Notes: generated by a model not told the origin, from the letters alone. 64,000 nucleotides of DNA from Cymbomonas tetramitiformis (GCA_001247695.2 LGRX02033444.1:1-64000); one strand, 5' to 3'. Shown: positions 1 to 12,035, counted from the stretch's first letter. Numbers and translations are program-made.

Positions 1-310
1 GTCCGCGGGGAGAAGCTGGGAACAGGGGAGGAGGGAATAAATTGCGGGCCGAAGGCCCGCGGGGAGCTGGGAAAAAGGGGGACCGGGGGAGAGGGAAAAT
101 TGCGGGCCTAAGCCTCGCGGGGAGCCGGGGAAAAGGTGGAAGGGAGAGGGAAAATTGCGGGCCGAAGGCCCTTGGGGAGCTGGGATAAAGGGTGAGGGAG
201 GGGGAAGATTCGGTGGGCCGAAGGCCCGCGGGGAGCCGGGAGAAAGGGGGAAGGGAGGAAAATTGCGGGACGAAGGCCCGCGGGGAGCTGGGAAAAAGGG
301 GGAGAGGAAA
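1..310. repeat. GC-rich minisatellite at the left edge
   Basis: About five tandem units of 55 to 65 bp, each with a GGGCCGAAGGCCCGCGGGGA core followed by an A/G-rich stretch ending in an AAAATTGC-like block. The core contains a small palindrome (GGGCC..GGCCC). The array is cut by the window edge, so its full size is unknown. No gene is visible. Confidence 0.85.
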
Positions 311-529
311 GGGATTTAAAAAAAATATATATATATAAGGTTGTATGTATATATATAATCGTGAAAAGAAGAACTGTTGAAGCTCCGGAGAAGCCGCTTC
401 GAAGTTGAGAGTGCCTGTTCACTGCGGCGCTAGAAAAAGTGTGGTAAAAGCGCAAAGATTTAAAGTCAAAAGAAACAAGCAAACATGCCTCCAAAAAACT
501 GCGCTGAAAAAGGTAGAAAAGAGACAAGG

Positions 530-980
530 TTAGAAAAGCGTTCATCGATGAACGCTTTTTAAAAAACACTGCTAAAGAAACAAGTGTTTTGACCGGTTTA
601 AAGAAAAGTGTTCATCGATGAACGCTTTCTTTATTTTGTTGCTGAAGCTTGAGTTTTTTAAACTGTTTTTAAGAAAGCGTCCATCGATGAGCGCTTTTCT
701 TAGTTTTCCTTGTATTCTTCTTAAAACTTTGCGCTTTGGAGTTGCAAAAGCTGCGATATTTCTGTGTGATTCAGCTTTTTTCTCAGGAAAAAAAATAGGG
801 AAAGCAAGGAAAGCGTTCATCGATGGACGCTTTTCTTAAAAACAGTTTAAAATACTCAAGTTTCAGTAATAAAATAAAGAAAGAGTTCATCGATGAACGC
901 TTTTCTTTAAACCGGTAAAAAAACCTGTTTCTTTAGCAGTGTTTTTTTAAAAGCGTTCATCGATGAACGCTTTTTAAAAA
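530..980. repeat. Foldback element with six copies of a TTCATCGATGAA palindrome
   Basis: Six near-identical palindromes (AAAGCGTTCA-TCGA-TGAACGCTTT type) lie near 536, 600, 673, 808, 880 and 949. The whole block is also an inverted repeat centred near 755: the sequence at about 560-610 returns inverted at 900-948, and 628-680 returns inverted at 833-885. The small palindromes therefore sit in mirror positions of a larger foldback. Open frames here are by-products of the symmetry. Confidence 0.85.
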
Positions 981-1039
981 CTCATCTCTTTTTACATCTG
1001 TTTCAGGACAGTTCTTGAAGAAGTGTCCTAAGGAAAACT

Positions 1040-2180
1040 GCAAGAGGTTTAAAAGGTTAAAGATCTCAGTGTTAAATATGTTTAAGAATGTCTTTGCGCA
1101 AGCATCCACCAACTCTCAATTGCTTAAGCAAACTATACGACACCGCATTTGAAGTCAAAAAGAGCTTTACAATTATCTTTGCGCAAGCTTCTAAATCTGC
1201 TTAGTGAAGATGTTTGAGAATGTCTTTACGCAAAGATCTTTGCTTTAAAGATCTTTGCGCAAGCTTGGATCCACTTACTTTCATTTGCTTTTAAAGTATT
1301 GAACTTTGCGACACCGCAAAGTCTAAAGAAACTCTTCACAGACACCTTTGCGCAAGCTTTTAAATATTCTGCTTGCTAAAGATGTTTGAGAAAGTCTTTG
1401 CGCAAAGATCTTTGCTTCAAAGATCTTTTCGCAAGCTTCCACCAACTCTCAATTGCCTAAGCAAACTTTGCGACAAAGTCTAATGAGCTTTAATACCAAC
1501 ATCTTTCCACAAGCTTTTAGTTCTGCTTGTTAAATATGTTTAAGAATGACTTTGCGCAAGTTGCGTCCACCAACTCTCAATTGCTTAAGCAAACTATACG
1601 ACACCGCAAAGTCAAAAAGAGCTTTACCTTTAATAATATCTTTGCGCAAGCTTTTAAATCTGCTTGGTGAAGATGTTTGAGAATGTCTTTACGCAAAGAT
1701 CTTTGCTTTAAAGATCTTTGCGCTTCAAGCATCCACCAACTCTTATTTGCTTTTAAAGTATTGAACTTTGCGACACCGCAAAGTCTAAAGAGCTTTACAG
1801 TTATCTTTGCGCAAGCTTTTAAATATTCTGCTTGCTAAAGATGTTTGAGAAAGTCTTTGCGCAAAGATCTTTGCTTCAAAGATCTTTTCGCAAACATGAA
1901 CCACCAACTCTGGATTGCTTAAGCAAACTTTGCGACACCGCAAAGTCTAAAGAGCGTTACAAACCTCTTTGCGCAAGCTTTAAAATCTGCTTGTTAAAGA
2001 TGTTTGAAAAGTCTTTGCGCAAAGATCTTTGCTTCAAAGATCTTTGCTTCAAAGATCTTTGCTTCAAAGATCTTTGCTTCAAAGATCTAAGTTGCTTCAA
2101 AGATCTTTGCTTCAAAAATCTTTGCAACTCGCAATTGCATTTAAAGCAAACTCTGCGAAACCTTAACAAAGAGCTTTGAG
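1040..2180. repeat. Higher-order tandem repeat rich in TTTGCGCAAGCTT and AAAGATCTTTGC
   Basis: Imperfect units of roughly 170 to 330 bp recur, built from TTTGCGCAAGCTT, CACCAACTCTCAATTGC, AAGCAAACTTTGCGACACCG and AAAGATCTTTG modules. At about 2025-2120 a 15-bp subunit (AAAGATCTTTGCTTC) is repeated at least five times. AAAGATCTTT and TTTGCGCAAA are self-complementary. The apparent proteins read through this block are low-complexity repeats and are not annotated as genes. Confidence 0.8.
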
Positions 2181-2229
2181 AGGATCTTTGAAGCGCTTCC
2201 CGAAGCTTCTAAGTCTGCTAAGTCCGCAC

Positions 2230-2480
2230 TCTCACCTTCAAAGCGGCTTCTTAAGAGGTTCAGCTTTTCTTCTTCTCACGATTATATTCAAAATAAAAAA
2301 TTCACAATTGCATATCCCCCCCTCCCCCCGAATTTTGCATTATCGCCTTCAAAGCGGTTTCTTAAGAGCTTCAACTTTTCTTCTTCTCACGATTATATTC
2401 AAAATTAAAAAAATCACTGAGTTGAATTTCCCCCCGAATTTTGCACTCTCTTCAAAGCCGCTTCTTAAAAAATTAAGGTT
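2230..2480. repeat. Three-copy AT-rich tandem repeat
   Basis: Three diverged copies of a block containing TTCAAAGCGGCTTCTTAA, followed in the first two by CTTTTCTTCTTCTCACGATT and an A-rich run, spaced about 100 bp apart. No coding signal seen. Confidence 0.7.
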
Positions 2481-2504
2481 TTTTTAACCAAAATTCCGAA
2501 AATT

Positions 2505-3310
2505 TTCGAAACCCCCAAAAGGCATGAAATTCATAAAAAAACATAAAAAAATCGTTGGGGTTCATGGATGAACCCCAAAAAATACATTTCATGAAATCAG
2601 GCGTAAAAGGTATCATTTTGCCATCGATTCTCGGAAATCTTTTTGAAGCTCAAATATGCGGCAAATATTGTACAAGTTTAATTTAAAATTTATGTTTTCC
2701 TAGTACAAAAATCCCCAAAAATCTTCCTTAATTCAGGCTGAAAAAGATGATTTTTTTAGTGAAAATCAGGAATATTTCTTAAACCCTAAAACAACCGGAA
2801 AATTAAATAAAATTACATTGAACTCGGGAAAATCTTAAACCCTAGATTCGGTCAAATTTTCATTTTTTTCAGGGCCTCCCCTTGTAAAACTCCCCAACTC
2901 CCCAAAAGGCCTGAAATTCATATAAAACTAGAAAAAAATAAAAGGGGTTCATCGATGAACCCCCAAAAACATATTTCATAAAAATCAGACGTAAAAAGTA
3001 TCATTTTGCTACCGAGTTTCGAAAAAAATTTTGAAGCTTAAAAATGCATGAAATATTGTACAAGTTCAATTGAAAATTTATGTTTTCTTAACACAAAAAA
3101 CCCCATAAACCTTCCTTAATTCAGGCTGAAAAAGATGATTTTTTTAGTGAAAATCAGGAATATTTCTTAAACCCTAAAACAACCGGAAAATTAAATAAAA
3201 TTACATTCAACTCGGGAAAATCTTAAACCCTAGATTCGGTCAAATTTTCAATTTTTTCAGGGCCTCCCATTGTAAAACTCCCCAACTCCCAAAACTCCCA
3301 AACTCCCCAA
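2505..3310. repeat. Two-copy tandem duplication of about 387 bp
   Basis: The block beginning GGCATGAAATTCAT near 2521 returns as GGCCTGAAATTCAT near 2908, and both run through the same AT-rich text to AGGGCCTCCC..GTAAAACTCCCC. Each copy carries a GGGGTTCATNGATGAACCCC palindrome near its start (2556 and 2945), sharing the TTCATCGATGAA core of the 530-980 foldback but with different arms. Confidence 0.85.
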
Positions 3311-4355
3311 TTGCGTTTGGTTTTACTGATTGATCCACACGTTATCATGTATGTACTAGACGATTCAAAGCATCCGAAGTCTACGTTACGGATTATTTGC
3401 GCTAGCCGTCGTCGCTTTGCGCGATCGATGATCCCACGATTTTATAATCGAACGATTCTCGGCCTGATATAGTGCACCCAACCCTTCCTCCCCTCCTGAA
3501 GCTACTATGGAGGTTCACAGGTAGCGATGGGGAGCCCGATTTTTGGGGCTTGTTTTAATGCAAACGGAGAAGGCCCTGCTTACGAGATATCGAAGGCAAA
3601 CCACGTTGTGTTGCGCCGCTGAAGATGTTTACCTTGTACCTGAGTAGAATTGCCCTGGTATGGCCCGGTTCGAACAGCATTCACGCGAACACAAGGTAGA
3701 CATCTTCAGCGGCGCACATAGCCCAAATCAATGCCCCAAATGCAAAACCCAATGGGGAAACGACCCAAACATGGTCATGTCTAGACCATACCTTAGGGTG
3801 CAGGCGGGCGTGCCAAAAAAATCGGTCATTTTGGTGAAAAAACAAAGTTGAGCTCAAAAGAAGGGGGCTTGGGCGCAGACTACAATGGTGAAAACGGTTT
3901 GTTGAAAGGTTGTAAAGGCCTTTGGAAAAAAGGCCTTTATTATGTGGAACTTCAACTTGCGAGAACAAAAAACAAAACTAGAAGACGACGGAAACTTGCG
4001 TTGCCCTGGGGCGCATGGTCATGCGCGCGGCGCGATTCGAATCCGACTGATCGACGAATCCAACGCCTGGCGATCGAAAGTGCCAAAGTAATTTCAAATT
4101 GGGGCGTCCGATGCGAATACGAAATGCGTTGACCTCGAGTGACCGCGAATCCCGCTTCCCTTCCCCTTCTCATCGATCCACGGAAACGCAGGCGGCGTAC
4201 TGCGTGGAACGGATACGAGGGAGGGAGGTGGTGCTTTACCTTGCAGGAAGTAGTCAAAACGGTTTATTAAAGCGAGCGATACCGTTTTAAGGCTAAAATT
4301 TACTGCTGCCTGCGAAGCACCACCTCCCTCCCTAGAAACGTAAGTGATTTGAAAA
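3311..4355. other. Intergenic DNA with two hairpins upstream of the 4.4-kb gene
   Basis: No coding region is convincing. Two inverted repeats stand out. At 3609-3718, arms of about 28 bp reading TTGCGCCGCTGAAGATGT and its complement flank a 50-bp loop. At 4210-4335, arms GAGGGAGGGAGGTGGTGCTT and complement flank about 80 bp. The second lies only about 20 bp before the ATG at 4356, so it may be a small foldback transposon in the 5' leader or promoter of that gene. Confidence 0.5.
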
Positions 4356-7030
4356 ATGCCGAGCGGCATGTTATCCTACGACCAATTTAAATTTGCCCGC
4401 GCGAAAATGGGCAAGCTCGCGGACAAGGAAAAGTACCGGCAATACAAGCGCAAGTATGCGCTTTTAAATGCGTCCGACTCCGAGAGCGGTGGCTCCGAGG
4501 ACACGGACGAGGAGAAGGAGGAGGAGGAGGAGGAGGAGGAGGATCCGGGGGCCGAAAGCAAGAAGGGGAGTGGGCTTGACCGCTTCGCCCTTGCGATGGC
4601 CAAGGTGAAGTCCACAGGGGATTCAGTTAAAAATCTTCAGAAAGCGCAAAAAAAGGAAGGGAAGGAGGCGGCGCAACACAGGAGAGACGTCTTCCGTGAG
4701 TAACCCAGCCGAAATCCTGCTTGAAAAACACTTGCTAGGGTGTTAGAACATTGCACGAACACAGCCCTGTTCGCCCACCTTCCAGTTGTAGGCAGGGGGT
4801 GTACACTGCGTAAATAGGGCAATGTTTGGGTAGTGTCCTGCTTGTGTTTTATGTTGTCCTGTCGCTGGAAGTTCAGATGCTAACGTGTGGGGTGTTTGTG
4901 TTTGATTTCACAGACGATATGGTGGTGAAGGGGCATGTAAATCCCTTCCAGGGTCTGGATAAACAGACCCTGGCTAGGGATAGGTTCCGCCGTCGAATGG
5001 CGGAACTAGTGCCCCTCACCGCCACGTTGGGCTCAAGTGGGGACAACCAGCATATGAAGTTGTCCACCTTGATGCAAAATTTGAGGCGCCGTCACAAGTG
5101 GGGGAGGTGGCGCCTCAAGGCGGGGGAGGTGCATGTCTGGGTATGCAACATACCCGGGCATGCATACACCACCGCCAACGTGGAGGTGTTTTCCCAAAAG
5201 AAAGGCCAACCCACAACGGCCGAGATCAAGGCCGGGGTGGAGGCTGCGGGTTTGACCCAGAACGGCGTAAGGTGGGCAGGTATTAAAAAAGGTAAAATAC
5301 CGGTACGGGAAATACCGGTATTTTACCCGGTAATACCACCCCCTGAAATCACAATACCACCCATAATCCAACAATACCACCCATATACCACAATAACACC
5401 CAAAATACCCACAATACCACCCAAAATACCCAAAATACCCACATTACCACCCAAAGTCCTGTTGCTGCTGTCGGTTCCGGATTTATGTCACCTCTTGTGA
5501 GCGATAGTGGTATATATCTTCCACTATAACCCACCGAACATCATGCGGGTGAGCTTTGGTTACATGGGGAGCTATCTACATTCGATATCTGATGGCGTAA
5601 ACTAATATTGGCAAATGCCTTGCTGGCGGTATAACTTTGGTAATACCACCGAAAGTAATACCGGTATTTTACCTGGTATTACCATACCCCAGTTTCAAAA
5701 TACCGATATAATGCCCACCTTAGAACGGCGACGTCCCAACGGAAGGTGCGTTCTTTGCTTGAAATAAGTTTTGTGATAAGTTCTTCGTTTCTTATGTGCA
5801 AGTAAGGCCCTGTTCGCACCGTTTAGTACAGAAGTACTATACAAGTAAGGCCATGTTTACACACTACCTATGCAAACATGGCCATGTTTGAAACTAACTT
5901 AGTGTTGGTCGTGGCAGCAGAGGATCGGAAGGCAATCCTGCGGGATCTTATCGACGCCAAGGAGGAGGAGGAGGAGGAGGAGGAGGAGGAGGCCAGGGGC
6001 AAGGGGAAGGCCGAGCCCAAGGGCAAGGAGAAGGCCGAGCCCAAGGGCAAGGAGAAGGCCGGGCCCAAGGGCAAGGAGGCCATGGCGGGCAAGGGCAAGG
6101 AGCCCATGGCGCCCAAGCGCCAAGGGCTCAAGGTGGCCGAAGCCCGAAAGCGGGCGGCCGAACAGGAGGTGCTTGAGCACGGCCGCCTCAAGGTCGGCGA
6201 CCACGCCTTGCTCATGGCTAGCGAGGACCACGAGGTGGAGGATGAGGAGAAGAGGTGGAAGGCGGGGACACCCGATGTTCCCACCTCTTGGTACAAGGAC
6301 GACCTCACCCCGCAGGTCCACACCCCCCTGCTCTGCGGGGTGGTGGTGGAGACGGTGCCCAAGAAGCCGGCATGGCACTTTGGGCACCAGGTGGCGGGGG
6401 GGCTCCCACGCGACCAGCTGTGCATCAAGGTAAGACCCGAACATGGCCCTACCTGCAATGTTTTCCTACGAAACCGCTTAAACATGGCCATATTCGGACA
6501 TGTGTACACTTCGAACTAACTTACGCGTGTGCTTGCAGATCACGGAGTTCCATTGGACTCTGTACGACCCGGTCCACCAGGACCGGGTCAAAAAGGCACT
6601 ACTCTACCTGTTCGGACAGGTGGAGGAAAAAGTGCCTGAGAAGGCAGAGTTCAAGAGGCACCTCGATGACTTCCTCAAGGGAAGTTTCTCTACGGGGAGC
6701 CTCTTGTGTTGCGTGCCATGGGAGCACGCACCACAAAGGTACGACGACGGAAAGGAGTTGTTGTACTACCACTCCGGGAAGCCCGACGGGCTGAAAGTGC
6801 CTAAACCGGCGGGAACCTCCGCGGAGGACGAGGACGAATCCGATTCCCCGGATGAGGACTATGTACCCCCGCCCGAGACGGCGGATGATGATGCGCCCGA
6901 AAAGGGGGATGAAGAGGAGGACGAGGACGAGGACGAGAAGGAAGAGGCTCCTTCTCCTTCTGAAAAAGGCGAAAATAAGAGAAATGTAGACAGTCCTGCA
7001 GTGAAAGGGAACAAGAGGAGCAGAAAATAG
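4356..7030 (+). CDS. Four-exon gene for an acidic Lys/Glu-rich protein of unknown function, exon 2 split by a MITE
   Basis: I do not recognise the family. The model is exon 1 4356-4695, exon 2 4914-5745 (carrying an inserted MITE at 5268-5722), exon 3 5921-6429 and exon 4 6539-7030. Introns begin GTGAGT, GTGCGT and GTAAGA and end in CAG. Without the MITE and one copy of its 8-bp duplication the four exons total 1710 bp, an exact 569-codon frame plus stop. The start is the ATG after a run of A at 4351; an upstream exon cannot be excluded. The protein opens with a basic/aromatic segment, then has Glu runs in exons 1 and 3, a PKGKEKAE-type Lys repeat in exon 3, a Trp/Pro-rich globular part across the exon 3-4 junction, and an Asp/Glu tail ending in basic KGNKRSRK. 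A nuclear protein is plausible from composition alone. If the MITE is not spliced out, translation runs into it and stops near 5500, truncating the product. Confidence 0.6.
5268..5722. mobile_element. hAT-like MITE, 455 bp, inserted in exon 2
   Basis: The ends are inverted: TAAGGTGGGCA at the left and TGCCCACCTTA at the right. The 8-bp direct repeat GAACGGCG flanks it (5260-5267 and 5723-5730). An 8-bp target duplication and a T-A-R-G-G-type end are usual for hAT elements. There is no transposase. The inside is low complexity, built from AATACCACC and CGGTATTTTAC runs that can fold back. Removing it with one duplication restores the exon frame of the host gene. Confidence 0.85.
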
Positions 7031-7073
7031 AAAAATGTACACTTTCAGTAAATATTTTTAATTGAAAAATCAT
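7031..7073. other. Short 3' flank of the acidic-protein gene
   Basis: AT-rich sequence with AATATTTTTAATTG between the stop codon and the minisatellite. No canonical poly(A) signal can be assigned with confidence. Confidence 0.3.
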
Positions 7074-7706
7074 TCAAACATTGCCATACTTGCCCTGTAC
7101 TTGAGCATGGATACATGATAGGTAGGGCCCTACTTACCCTTGTTTATATATAAACATGGCCATACTTACCCTGTACTTGAGTATAGATACATGATAGGTA
7201 GGGCCCTACTCACCCTTGTTTATGTATAAACATGGCCATACTTAACCTGTACTTGAGTACTGATACATGATAGGTAGGGCCCTACTTACCCTTGTTTATG
7301 TATAAACATGGCCATACTTACCCAGTACTTGAGTATAGATACATGATAGGTAGGGCCCTACTTACCCTTGTTTATGTATAGACATAGCCATACTTACCCT
7401 GTACTTGAGTACAGATACATGATAGGTAGGGCCCTACTTACCCTTGTTTATGTATAGACATGGCCATACTTACCCAGTACTTGAGTATAGATACATGATA
7501 GATAGGGCCCTACTTACACTTGTTTATGTATAGACATGGCCATACTTACCCTGTACTTGAGTACAGATACATGATAGGTAGGGCCCTACTTACCCTTGTT
7601 TATGTATAGACATGGCCATACTTACCCAGTACTTGAGTATAGATACATGATAGATAGGGCCCTACTTCCCCTTGTTTATGTATAGACATGGCCATACTTA
7701 CCTTGT
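7074..7706. repeat. Minisatellite, about eight copies of a 76-77 bp unit
   Basis: Units begin AAACATGGCCATACTTACCC near 7076, 7152, 7228, 7304, 7380, 7457, 7534 and 7610, with partial sequence to 7706. Each includes GTACTTGAGTA, GATACATGATAGGTAGGGCC and CTTACCCTTGTTTATGTATA. The AAACATGGCCAT start also occurs in the introns of the gene just upstream (near 5872 and 6480). Confidence 0.9.
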
Positions 7707-7797
7707 ATCTACCCATTTTCTAAGTGATTCATGCATTCACGGGCGTACGTATGGTGCGTTAGACATTGGGTAGGTACAAGGTAAGTAAGGGGTAAGT

Positions 7798-7897
7798 AAG
7801 GCCAAAAACCACGACCAAACATGGCCTTACTTGGGTTGTGTTGCGCCGCTGAAAAACTGACTAAACATGGCCATGTCTGGTCGTGGTTTTTGGCCAT
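7798..7897. repeat. Hairpin with 27-bp arms related to the minisatellite
   Basis: GGCCAAAAACCACGACCAAA..GGCC at 7800-7826 returns inverted at 7869-7895 with one or two changes. The loop holds TTGCGCCGCTGAA, the same string found in the arms of the hairpin at 3609-3718. Confidence 0.75.
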
Positions 7898-8359
7898 TCC
7901 AGACACAAGGTAGATACAAGGCAAACATGGCCCTACCTACGATTCCTAAATTCGTAGGGCTTTATAAGTCCACTTTAAATCCTCACCCGTCTGCCAAACT
8001 CCTTTTATGGTCCAGTACGCACGCTTTGACGAACATCTGTCGCGATGAGTGAGAATGGATTCGCCACGTACTAATGTGAAATTCGTTTTAGTTATGTGTG
8101 TCAAGCATAACTCAGGATCACAACTCCGTCCACCTCAGTTATCCGGTAGCGCGGATTTACTGGCCACAGAATCCGATGACAAACCACGGTCTTGGCAAAG
8201 GTAGCATTTAGCAGTTTTTCACAGATATTGGTACCCGCATATGCGTATCTGTGTAAGGGTATGATTTATACAAGGCTCACTACACCTTAGCAAGGAAGGA
8301 TCAATTCCTGCTCCTGTCATATCAATTTGATGCAGGGTAAAAAATGTTAGGGATATAAC

Positions 8360-8475
8360 CCTGCAGTTCTCGGGTTGCAGCCCATTGCACCGAAGGTGCA
8401 TCGCAGTCTTTGGGATGCAGCCCTGCAGTTCTTGGGATGCAGCCCTGCAGTTCTTGGGATGCAGCCCTGATATAT
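8360..8475. repeat. Minisatellite of 21-22 bp units, CTGCAGTTCTTGGGATGCAGC type
   Basis: Three to four units in tandem after an opening copy that carries an extra ATTGCACCGAAGGTGCATCG hairpin. A copy with the same hairpin stands at 12042-12102, which shows this is a dispersed repeat rather than a local duplication. Confidence 0.8.
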
Positions 8476-10369
8476 ATATGTGACCGATGGACGAAAACCT
8501 CTTGGGTAAATGTTTCCACGGCCTGATTATTATTTGGTCGGCAATTATTGGCAAAAGTCATCGGCTATCAGCTTTTGACTTAGAAGCCACAATGTTATAG
8601 AAGTTGCGACCTATTGTAACCATATGCGGCAGTTATGCCTTCAGCATACGTAGACAATATGATTATGTGGAACTTATAATCCCACTTAAGTTGCATCATG
8701 ATAAATTTATCCAGGTGTTAACAAGTGTTCAGGATTTGATAAGGGGTTGACGCCCCACAAGCCAAAGGTCATTGTCTCATAAGGCTCGCCTCAAGTGTGC
8801 GGTTTTGAGGATTAGCGTCCTGGCGAGGAACAGTCATGATTTTCCTAGTCCATAATGGAGCTGGAAATGAGAATGCTCAAGATATCCGAAGACAGGCAGG
8901 CTTTTGGTTGGCCAGAGTTACTGTCAAGATGCTTAACCTTGATGGAATGGCATTCGGATACAAACTGTGTAACCATGCATGTGACTTATGCATTGGTGTA
9001 TGACTTTGATGAATTGTCTCTTGTCATGAACCTGGAAGGAATGACGGGCAAATAGCTAGAGTGGCGGATTTACTCACTCGGCTTTGCTGTTCATGGAATT
9101 TAATGCCTGATGGCACAACTGGCAATCCTTTGCTCAGATGCTTTTTTTAAGACATTGGCAACAACTTGTGTGCCAGCTTCTCTATATCTGGGGAGAAACT
9201 ACGGATCATCAATTCATCAATCAAAACACATGTATCAAGGTTGATTCAACGAATCCTTCAACTCTTGAATTTCGACAATCAGCATCTCAGGCTGTTGACG
9301 TCAAAGTGATGGTCGTAAGCTTACAATATAGCTTATTCACATTTGAAAAACCATCGTTCTCCTATGTCAATGCCCTTCATATACTATGATAGAGCCGGAG
9401 AAATATGCATCTATGATTTCTTCATAATGAACTTCATGTGTCAGTAAGTCAAATAAGACTTCATTTGATGTTTCAATCGGTATAATGTACCGTGCTATTA
9501 ACTTCATGGCTGCTATGCACAGATGCTGGAACTTTTGATAATATTTTTAATCTTCCAAGCAAAATCACAATGATGTAAATCAATTTGTGGCAGCTGTATG
9601 AAAATGAATGAATCTATGCTCTTCCTCCCCCTTGCAAAAAAAAAAAAAAATGCATCAAACCAATCGGATGGTGATGGAGGATGTTATTCAATCATTATGT
9701 CATGTGAAAATGGTCTCAGTAATCAGATTGAGATTACTTATCGAATGCTTTCGAGGTAACAATGTTAATATGAACACCGATGTCTCTACGTCATACCGGC
9801 AATATGCCTGACGTTTTTGAATGTGGCAAATGCCAGATGATGTCAAATATCCAATGTCAATTCACTATGAATTAATATGCAGTTTTTGGGTTGCAGCCCA
9901 CATACATTGTCAGTTCAGGGTCACTATAGTGTACCCAACTTAGACAATGGTGTGCCCAACTTAGACAATGTTTCTGGATAATGATTGTCATAATGAACAA
10001 CGGAAAAAGTGATGGTACCGAAGTTAACTTTGGTATCGAAGCTAATGGAGAGTCAATCAAGAAGTGTCCGTAATGACAACAACTTACTACGAGTTGTATT
10101 TTCGTAGTTGATGGATGGCTGACATGTCATTTCATTATGAATAGAACATGGCATTGCCTAGTGAATATATGTATATTTTTCAGAAGATGATCACTTATCT
10201 CAATGGTGCCCATTTTATTTTTGCGCAAACACTATTCAGAGACTTGTTATGATAAAGAAGTATGAATGATGAATGTGTCATTTCAATCCTATATAATTGT
10301 GACATGTTTTATGACTATAAACTTTCTGTCACTTCCAGAATGAGGATGAACTGCGCTTGGAAACCAGCT

Positions 10370-10446
10370 GCAGATTGCGGGTTCGAGTTCCGCCATGGCT
10401 TTTCCCAAGACTTCATGGCCTAATGGTAGAGGCAACCAATTTCTAA
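10370..10446 (+). other. tRNA-like fragments in permuted order (weak)
   Basis: GCGGG-TTCGAGT-TCCGC at about 10377-10393 has the form of a tRNA T arm (5-bp stem, 7-nt loop, one G-T pair). Some 30 bp downstream, TGGCCTAATGGTAGAGGC resembles a D arm, and after it a TTTCTAA string could be an anticodon loop. The T-like arm lies before the D-like arm. Permuted tRNA genes of this layout are known in some algae. The acceptor strands do not pair cleanly and the D stem is imperfect, so coincidence or broken tRNA pieces remain likely. Confidence 0.2.
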
Positions 10447-12035
10447 ACATTCCAGAATGAGCTTTCAGAGAGTCATAATTCCTCAATGAAGCATGTGTGT
10501 CTTATGTGCCAAAATGATATGAAACCACAAGTATGATGTCAATCTATATGTGGATGGTTTATACCATTGTATGCTATTCCAAAAATATATAATGATGTCA
10601 GAATAAAAACTTTGGACAATTGCAACTCAGTACAAACCCGAGTGCATTCAAGTCCACTTGTATGCTCAGAATCTGAATCTAATGTACTTTCTATATGCAC
10701 ACGATAGAACATATTTTCTACGTGATTCTGAATTCTGGAACTAGAGTCAATGTAAAAGTCTTTTTCTATTTCAGACGATGAAACCTTTATTTCCTTAGGT
10801 GTAATACCTTATTGTAAGGAATAGTCATTTTCAATACAAGTTTCAATCGATTTCTCAAATCTGTCACTTTTATGATGATCAGGTTGGTCAACTTTACAGC
10901 ATAACCACTTCCCCTTGCTGAAGGAGATGACTCCCATCATAGGGCGGTATAATAGCTGTTTTCATATGACACATGGAAAATATGAGTAACTCTTGGAGAA
11001 TTTTGGGACAAACATCCTGGATTGGCTGTGCTTGATTGCTCTATGCCCAAGAATGACCGAAGAGATTGCTTGCCATTTTTCATCTATATAGCGTGGAGGC
11101 TGCTTAACAACGGTTGGGTCATAAGTTAAATAGCTATGTCAGCTATGTCGGAGGCTGAATAGCCATGATTGCACAGACTCTGTCTTTCATGATGAATAGA
11201 CCTCTGAGAAATGGTGTCTGAAAAATCAATTGACAACAACTCAACCTTTTGGTATGATGTAGAGCTGATGATCTTTGTTGCACTTCAATTGTTTTAATGT
11301 GCACTAATGAAATGCCTCGTGATATATAATCTCACAGAATAGGCATTGCTCAATGGCGATATGATCAGATATGTAATGATCAATGAAGACAAGATGGTTG
11401 GTATGGCTCATTCAGTAGGCATAATTACCTCAAAAAGATGCCAATACACGGATACATATCAAGACATAAGGGCAATAGGCTTATTGTATAGCCTTCAAGA
11501 CAGCTAGCATTTATGCTGCATTGGTCAGCTCAGTGGCTTTGACCTTTCTAGGTGTTGTACTCAGGCCGTGGCCTGCATATTGCATTGAGTAATCTTGACA
11601 CCTTTAATGATCCAATCAAATGATATGTATGAAATATCAAGAATGGTTGCCCTTTTCAATGATCATCGGTGGCAGAGGCTATAGTGCTTGCACCGTGTCA
11701 ATATACAATTCTAGTCTGGATACATGCTAGACCAGATGTATACAATGTCTAGATCTTCAAAATCAAGCTCATATGTATCATGGCTGATGTATGTGTCAAC
11801 TTCATGGAGTTCTGCATGGTTTGACTGTATTCAGTCAGGCTTACCAAAACAAAAACAATGATGCAACTTATATTGTTTTATTATTTGTCTTTATTATTAT
11901 TTGGTTTTAGTTGTATTTCTAGCTTATCATCTTCCCCCCTCAAGGAAGTGTATTGCTAGGCGGTTGCCAAGCGCCGTTTAAATACAACAGAGGTCCGACC
12001 TCTATGTGATGACGTGATAGCTTACTATGAAGCTA

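Noticed and set aside
1832..2179. A 115-codon frame with repeated CFKDL units
   Set aside because: It is the translation of the 15-bp AAAGATCTTTGCTTC repeat and has a matching frame on the other strand; a satellite by-product.
5899..6444. Long minus-strand frames opposite exon 3
   Set aside because: Leu/Ser-rich shadows of the Lys/Glu-rich coding exon.
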